This document shows positions 58,901-64,000 of a stretch of 64,000 bases of DNA, in pieces. Below the pieces are notes generated by a model. That model saw only the letters and a list, made by a program, of their open reading frames with translations. It did not search any database and was not told the origin of the DNA. Position 1 is the first letter of the stretch. Every line of letters begins with the position of its first letter. A program made the position numbers and the translations under genes. Source of the stretch: Streptomyces diastatochromogenes (lineage in GTDB: Bacteria > Actinomycetota > Actinomycetes > Streptomycetales > Streptomycetaceae); NCBI RefSeq assembly GCF_002242805.1, contig NZ_MCGQ01000041.1, positions 1-64,000 of the forward strand, in the 5' to 3' direction.

Positions 58901-59746
58901 TCAGCGCGGCGAGACGACCGCTCCCAGCAACCCGGGCCCGGTGTGTGCCCCGATCACCGCCCCGACTTCGCTGACATGCAGATCGGCCAGTCCGGGCACC
59001 CGCACCCGCAGCCGGTCGGCGAGGGCGGCGGCCCGCTCGGGGGCGGCGAGATGGTGGACGGCGATGTCGACCTCGGCGCCACCCGCACGGTCGGCCACGA
59101 TCTCCTCGAGGCGGGCGATCGCCTTGGACGCCGTACGGACCTTTTCGAGAAGCTCGATGCGGCCACCGTCCAGCTGGAGCAGCGGCTTGACGGCCAGTGC
59201 GGAACCTAGCAGGGCCTGCGCGGCGCCGATGCGACCGCCGCGGCGCAGATAGTCGAGCGTGTCGACGTAGAAGTAGGCGGAGGTGCCCGCGGCCCGCTTC
59301 TCGGCGGCCGTCACGGCCTCGTCCACCGTGCCGCCGGCCTCCGCCGCCTCGGCCGCGGAAAGCGCGCAGAAGCCCAAGGCCATCGCGACCATCCCGGTGT
59401 CCACCACCCGCACCGGCACCGGCGCCTCACGCGCCGCGACGACCGCCGCGTCGTAGGTGCCGGACAGCTCGGCGGACAGATGCAGGGAGACGATGCCGCT
59501 CGCGCCGGACTCGGCGACCCTGCGGTAGGTCTCCGCGAACACCTGGGGGCTGGGACGGGAGGTGGTGACCGGCCGCCGCTTCTGCAGCGCCTGGGCCAGG
59601 GAACGGGTCGAGATCTCGGTGCCCTCTTCGAGCGCCTGGTCGCCGAGGACGACGGTCAGGGGCACCGCTGTGATGCCGTGGCGCTCCATCGTCCGCGGCG
59701 GCAGGTAGGCCGTTGAATCGGTGACGATCGCGACATGGCGGGACAT
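58901..59746 (-). CDS. DegV-family fatty-acid-binding protein
   Basis: The 281-residue DegV (FakB-like) protein opens VAIVTDSTAYLPP, has VTTSRPSPQVF and LSAELSGTYDAAVVAA in the fatty-acid pocket, and SAYFYVDTLDYLRRGGRI with the conserved Arg. Such proteins bind fatty acids for kinase FakA. No fakA is nearby. The ATG is at 59746. Confidence 0.93.
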   Translation of the reverse strand: MSRHVAIVTDSTAYLPPRTMERHGITAVPLTVVLGDQALEEGTEISTRSLAQALQKRRPVTTSRPSPQVFAETYRRVAESGASGIVSLHLSAELSGTYDAAVVAAREAPVPVRVVDTGMVAMALGFCALSAAEAAEAGGTVDEAVTAAEKRAAGTSAYFYVDTLDYLRRGGRIGAAQALLGSALAVKPLLQLDGGRIELLEKVRTASKAIARLEEIVADRAGGAEVDIAVHHLAAPERAAALADRLRVRVPGLADLHVSEVGAVIGAHTGPGLLGAVVSPR

Positions 59747-59818
59747 GAGCTGGAGGTTACCTGCCGTAGCGCTCGTGCGGCAGCCCGGCCCCTGTCTGCC
59801 GGTCCGGGAGCGGACAGG

Positions 59819-60559
59819 TCATGTGGTGCTCTCCGGGCGCGGCTTCTTCTCCCAGGGGTAAGCGGGGCGCTGTGTCGGCGGGGTGATCGCGGGGGCCGTC
59901 GGCTCCTTGGCGGTGCGGGAGCCGGGCGTCTCCTGCCAGGTCTGCCGCTGTCCCTCCGGACCGCCGGCGGCGGCCGGGGCCTCGGGCCACGGCGGGGGCG
60001 CCGGGGTGGGTTCGGCCCGCGTCCAGTGGCGAAGGGCCCCTGCCTCGACGTCGATCTGGGCGCTGAGCGAGTCCAGGTCGTCGTCGGAGAAGCGGCGGGC
60101 CCGGTCGCGGGCGGCCCAGCGCAGGGAGTCGGCGGACTCGGTGATGCGCTCGGTGCGGCCGCGCAGCTCGGGCAGTCGCGCGGTGAGCGTGGCCCGGTCC
60201 GGCTCGGACTCCAGACGCTTGAGGTCGGCGTCCAGCTCGTGACCGTGCGCGCTGAGCCGCTCGAAGAGGCCGAGGGACTCCTTCAGCGACTCGTCCTCGG
60301 CTACGCCCGCGTGCAGCGCGTCCTGGGTGGCGCGCATCGAGGTGCGCAGCCGGAGCCGCAGCTGGGCGATCTCCCCGGCCGGGCCGAGCTGGGCGAAGGA
60401 CTTGGCGCGCAGGGTGTGGTCCTCGACCGTGCGTCTGGCCTGCGCGATCGTACGGTCCACTCCGCGCTTGGCGGCGCCGACCGCCTTGACCGTGGCGTAG
60501 GCGCCGAGGCCGATGAAGAGCAGGAAGAGCAGGGCGAACACGGTGATCACTGTTTCCAT
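59819..60559 (-). CDS. membrane-anchored coiled-coil protein of unknown function
   Basis: The 246-residue protein starts with a transmembrane helix (METVITVFALLFLLFIGLGAYATVKAVG) and continues in a long helical/coiled-coil region rich in Arg, Glu and Leu (residues about 40-180). It ends in a Pro-rich tail (PTPAPPPWPEAPAAAG, PAITPPTQRPAYPWEKKP). It resembles the PspA-like or DUF948-type anchored helical proteins, but no firm family is claimed. The GGAGG site six bases before ATG 60559 is excellent. Its stop is 72 bases upstream of the degV start. Confidence 0.8.
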   Translation of the reverse strand: METVITVFALLFLLFIGLGAYATVKAVGAAKRGVDRTIAQARRTVEDHTLRAKSFAQLGPAGEIAQLRLRLRTSMRATQDALHAGVAEDESLKESLGLFERLSAHGHELDADLKRLESEPDRATLTARLPELRGRTERITESADSLRWAARDRARRFSDDDLDSLSAQIDVEAGALRHWTRAEPTPAPPPWPEAPAAAGGPEGQRQTWQETPGSRTAKEPTAPAITPPTQRPAYPWEKKPRPESTT

Positions 60560-60618
60560 GACGCTCCTCCTCCGCACGATGCGGCACGAGCCGCTGTGTT
60601 CTCCACGGTAAACGCAGC

Positions 60619-60657
60619 GGGCAGGCCCGGAGTTCCAGAAAAACCCCGAACCTGCCC
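60619..60657. terminator. hairpin downstream of leuS
   Basis: GGGCAGG (60619-60625) pairs with CCTGCCC (60651-60657), with partial inner CGG/CCG pairs and GTTTTTC on the minus strand in the loop. It is a candidate terminator for leuS, about 87 bases past the stop. Confidence 0.4.
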
Positions 60658-60692
60658 GTAGGGGACTACCCCGATGCTCGCGCCGGACCCGT

Positions 60693-60743
60693 GCTTACGC
60701 CGGAACGATGCCTGCACGGGAGCGATCCTTATCGAAACGACGC

Positions 60744-60759
<16 letters not shown>
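60693..60759. repeat. duplicated leuS 3' end
   Basis: The 18-bp string GCTTACGCCGGAACGATG occurs at 60693-60710 and again at 60742-60759. The second copy holds the leuS stop and last codons (Ile-Val-Pro-Ala-stop on the minus strand), so the first copy is a second in-sequence copy of the same ending 49 bp downstream. Confidence 0.8.
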
Positions 60760-63626
<2,867 letters not shown>

Positions 63627-63667
63627 GATCCTCAAAGCTCCATCGATCGTCTCTGCCTGCAGAAATG

Positions 63668-63691
63668 AAAAATCCCCTCGCACAGGAGGGG
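63668..63691 (-). terminator. leuS leader terminator
   Basis: Read on the minus strand, CCCCTC (63691-63686), loop CTGTGC and GAGGGG (63679-63674) form a perfect 6-bp stem, followed directly by ATTTTT (63673-63668). This is a textbook intrinsic terminator 42 bases before the leuS start. Confidence 0.8.
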
Positions 63692-63705
63692 ACGCCGCGC
63701 CGATG

Positions 63706-63734
63706 CCGACCCACCCGGTTCGACCGGGGGTCGG
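63706..63734 (-). promoter_or_regulatory. leuS leader upstream hairpin
   Basis: On the minus strand CCGACCCCCGGT (63734-63723) folds back on ACCGGGTGGGTCGG (63719-63706) with a two-base bulge and a CGA loop. It lies between the leader peptide stop and the terminator and may be a pause hairpin. Alternatively GCCGCGC in the leader frame (63750-63744) can pair with GCGCGGC (63700-63694), which would compete. Confidence 0.6.
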
Positions 63735-63740
63735 TACTGA

Positions 63741-63779
63741 TCAGCGCGGCCCGCTAAGCAGAAGGCGTACGGCACGCAT
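63741..63779 (-). CDS. leuS leader peptide (12 aa)
   Basis: A 12-codon frame encodes MRAVRLLLSGPR, with three consecutive Leu codons CTT CTG CTT; CTT is rare in high-GC genomes. Its start codon lies six bases beyond TACCCT (63791-63786), a plausible -10 box, so transcription would start at the ATG and the leader would be leaderless. The terminator 50 bases downstream completes an attenuator. No good -35 box is clear. Attenuators have been predicted upstream of leuS in some Streptomyces. Confidence 0.8.
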   Translation of the reverse strand: MRAVRLLLSGPR

Positions 63780-63791
63780 GGCGCTAGGGTA

Positions 63792-64000
63792 CCGCAGCCC
63801 TTGAGCAAGCTGCGACGGACTTCCGTATGCCTTGTGGACATGCCACGAACCCGACCAGAGCTGAACGAAGGTCAAAGATTACTTCGCGTAACACCCGCTA
63901 AGGGACATCGACACAGTCGCATTGTCCTTTGATAACAACGCAATAACTCAAACCTCGTACTGATCGGTATGGCGCCACTTAGAGTTCGGCAGCGGGACCG
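63792..64000. other. leuS upstream region; possible start of another gene at the window edge
   Basis: No complete gene is seen. An AT-richer stretch (63858-63960, e.g. TTTGATAACAACGCAATAAC) leads to an ATG at 63970 on the plus strand, followed by an open MAPLRVRQRD frame to the window end. It has no ribosome-binding site, so it may be a leaderless or false start. Confidence 0.3.

Noticed and set aside
63627..63683. 19-residue N-terminal extension of LeuS
   Set aside because: It would be encoded within the attenuator terminator region. ATG 63626 has a proper site and matches LeuS N termini.

Overview
The window looks like a core-genome segment of a Streptomyces species. It has very high GC, strong third-position GC bias that leaves long spurious antisense frames, many GTG starts, several probable leaderless promoters and no rRNA or tRNA genes. 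The gene order (leuA, phoH-ybeY-corC, era, hrcA-dnaJ, hemW, lepA/rpsT, holA, comEA-comEC, leuS) matches what I remember of the leuA-to-leuS region of the S. coelicolor chromosome. I assigned about 55 protein genes, two short leader peptides, and a set of operators and hairpins.

Layout. 1-3 kb: a degenerate repeat, a zinc-ribbon/TerB protein and leuA, which has a Leu-rich leader peptide and a pseudoknot-forming leader. 3-9 kb: an M4 protease of the protealysin type with its emfourin-like inhibitor, a GH1 glucosidase plus MFS exporter/importer pair, and an SDR reductase divergent from an MmyB-type regulator. 9-20 kb: the era / phoH-ybeY-corC neighbourhood, with two foreign-looking blocks between its members: amtB-glnK under a GlnR-type box, and a three-gene DUF916/WxL-like surface cluster. 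A catalytically degenerate cytidine deaminase homologue lies beside them. 20-25 kb: a glucarate catabolic set (gudD, kdgD, PfkB kinase) divergent from an MFS carrier. 25-30 kb: ade/add-type deaminase, RNase Z, HIT protein and tricorn protease. 30-36 kb: lipoprotein, VOC protein, rsmE, nitronate monooxygenase, dnaJ and hrcA with a CIRCE-type operator. 36-47 kb: MBL hydrolase, DUF3097, Uma2-like protein, hemW, a SpoIIE-type phosphatase, and a 1892-residue helicase-nuclease with a Gre-factor-like tail. 47-55 kb: long-chain acyl-CoA ligase, lepA divergent from rpsT, SnoaL-like protein, holA, a 564-bp inverted-repeat-bounded element carrying one small membrane protein, and an arylamine N-acetyltransferase. 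55-64 kb: comEC, comEA, degV, a membrane-anchored coiled-coil protein, and leuS with a Leu-codon leader peptide and terminator.

How the parts work together. The two leucine genes at opposite ends of the window (leuA, synthesis; leuS, charging) both carry short leaders with runs of Leu codons, so both probably sense Leu-tRNA charging through translation. Translation and protein quality functions (era, ybeY, rsmE, lepA, rpsT, leuS, hrcA/dnaJ, tricorn) dominate the conserved part. The accessory parts most worth attention are the helicase-nuclease-Gre fusion, the inverted-repeat element, and the WxL-like cluster with a shared palindrome. Starts were chosen by ribosome-binding sites, promoter geometry and family conservation. 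No database search was possible, so family names rest on motifs I can see and on memory.
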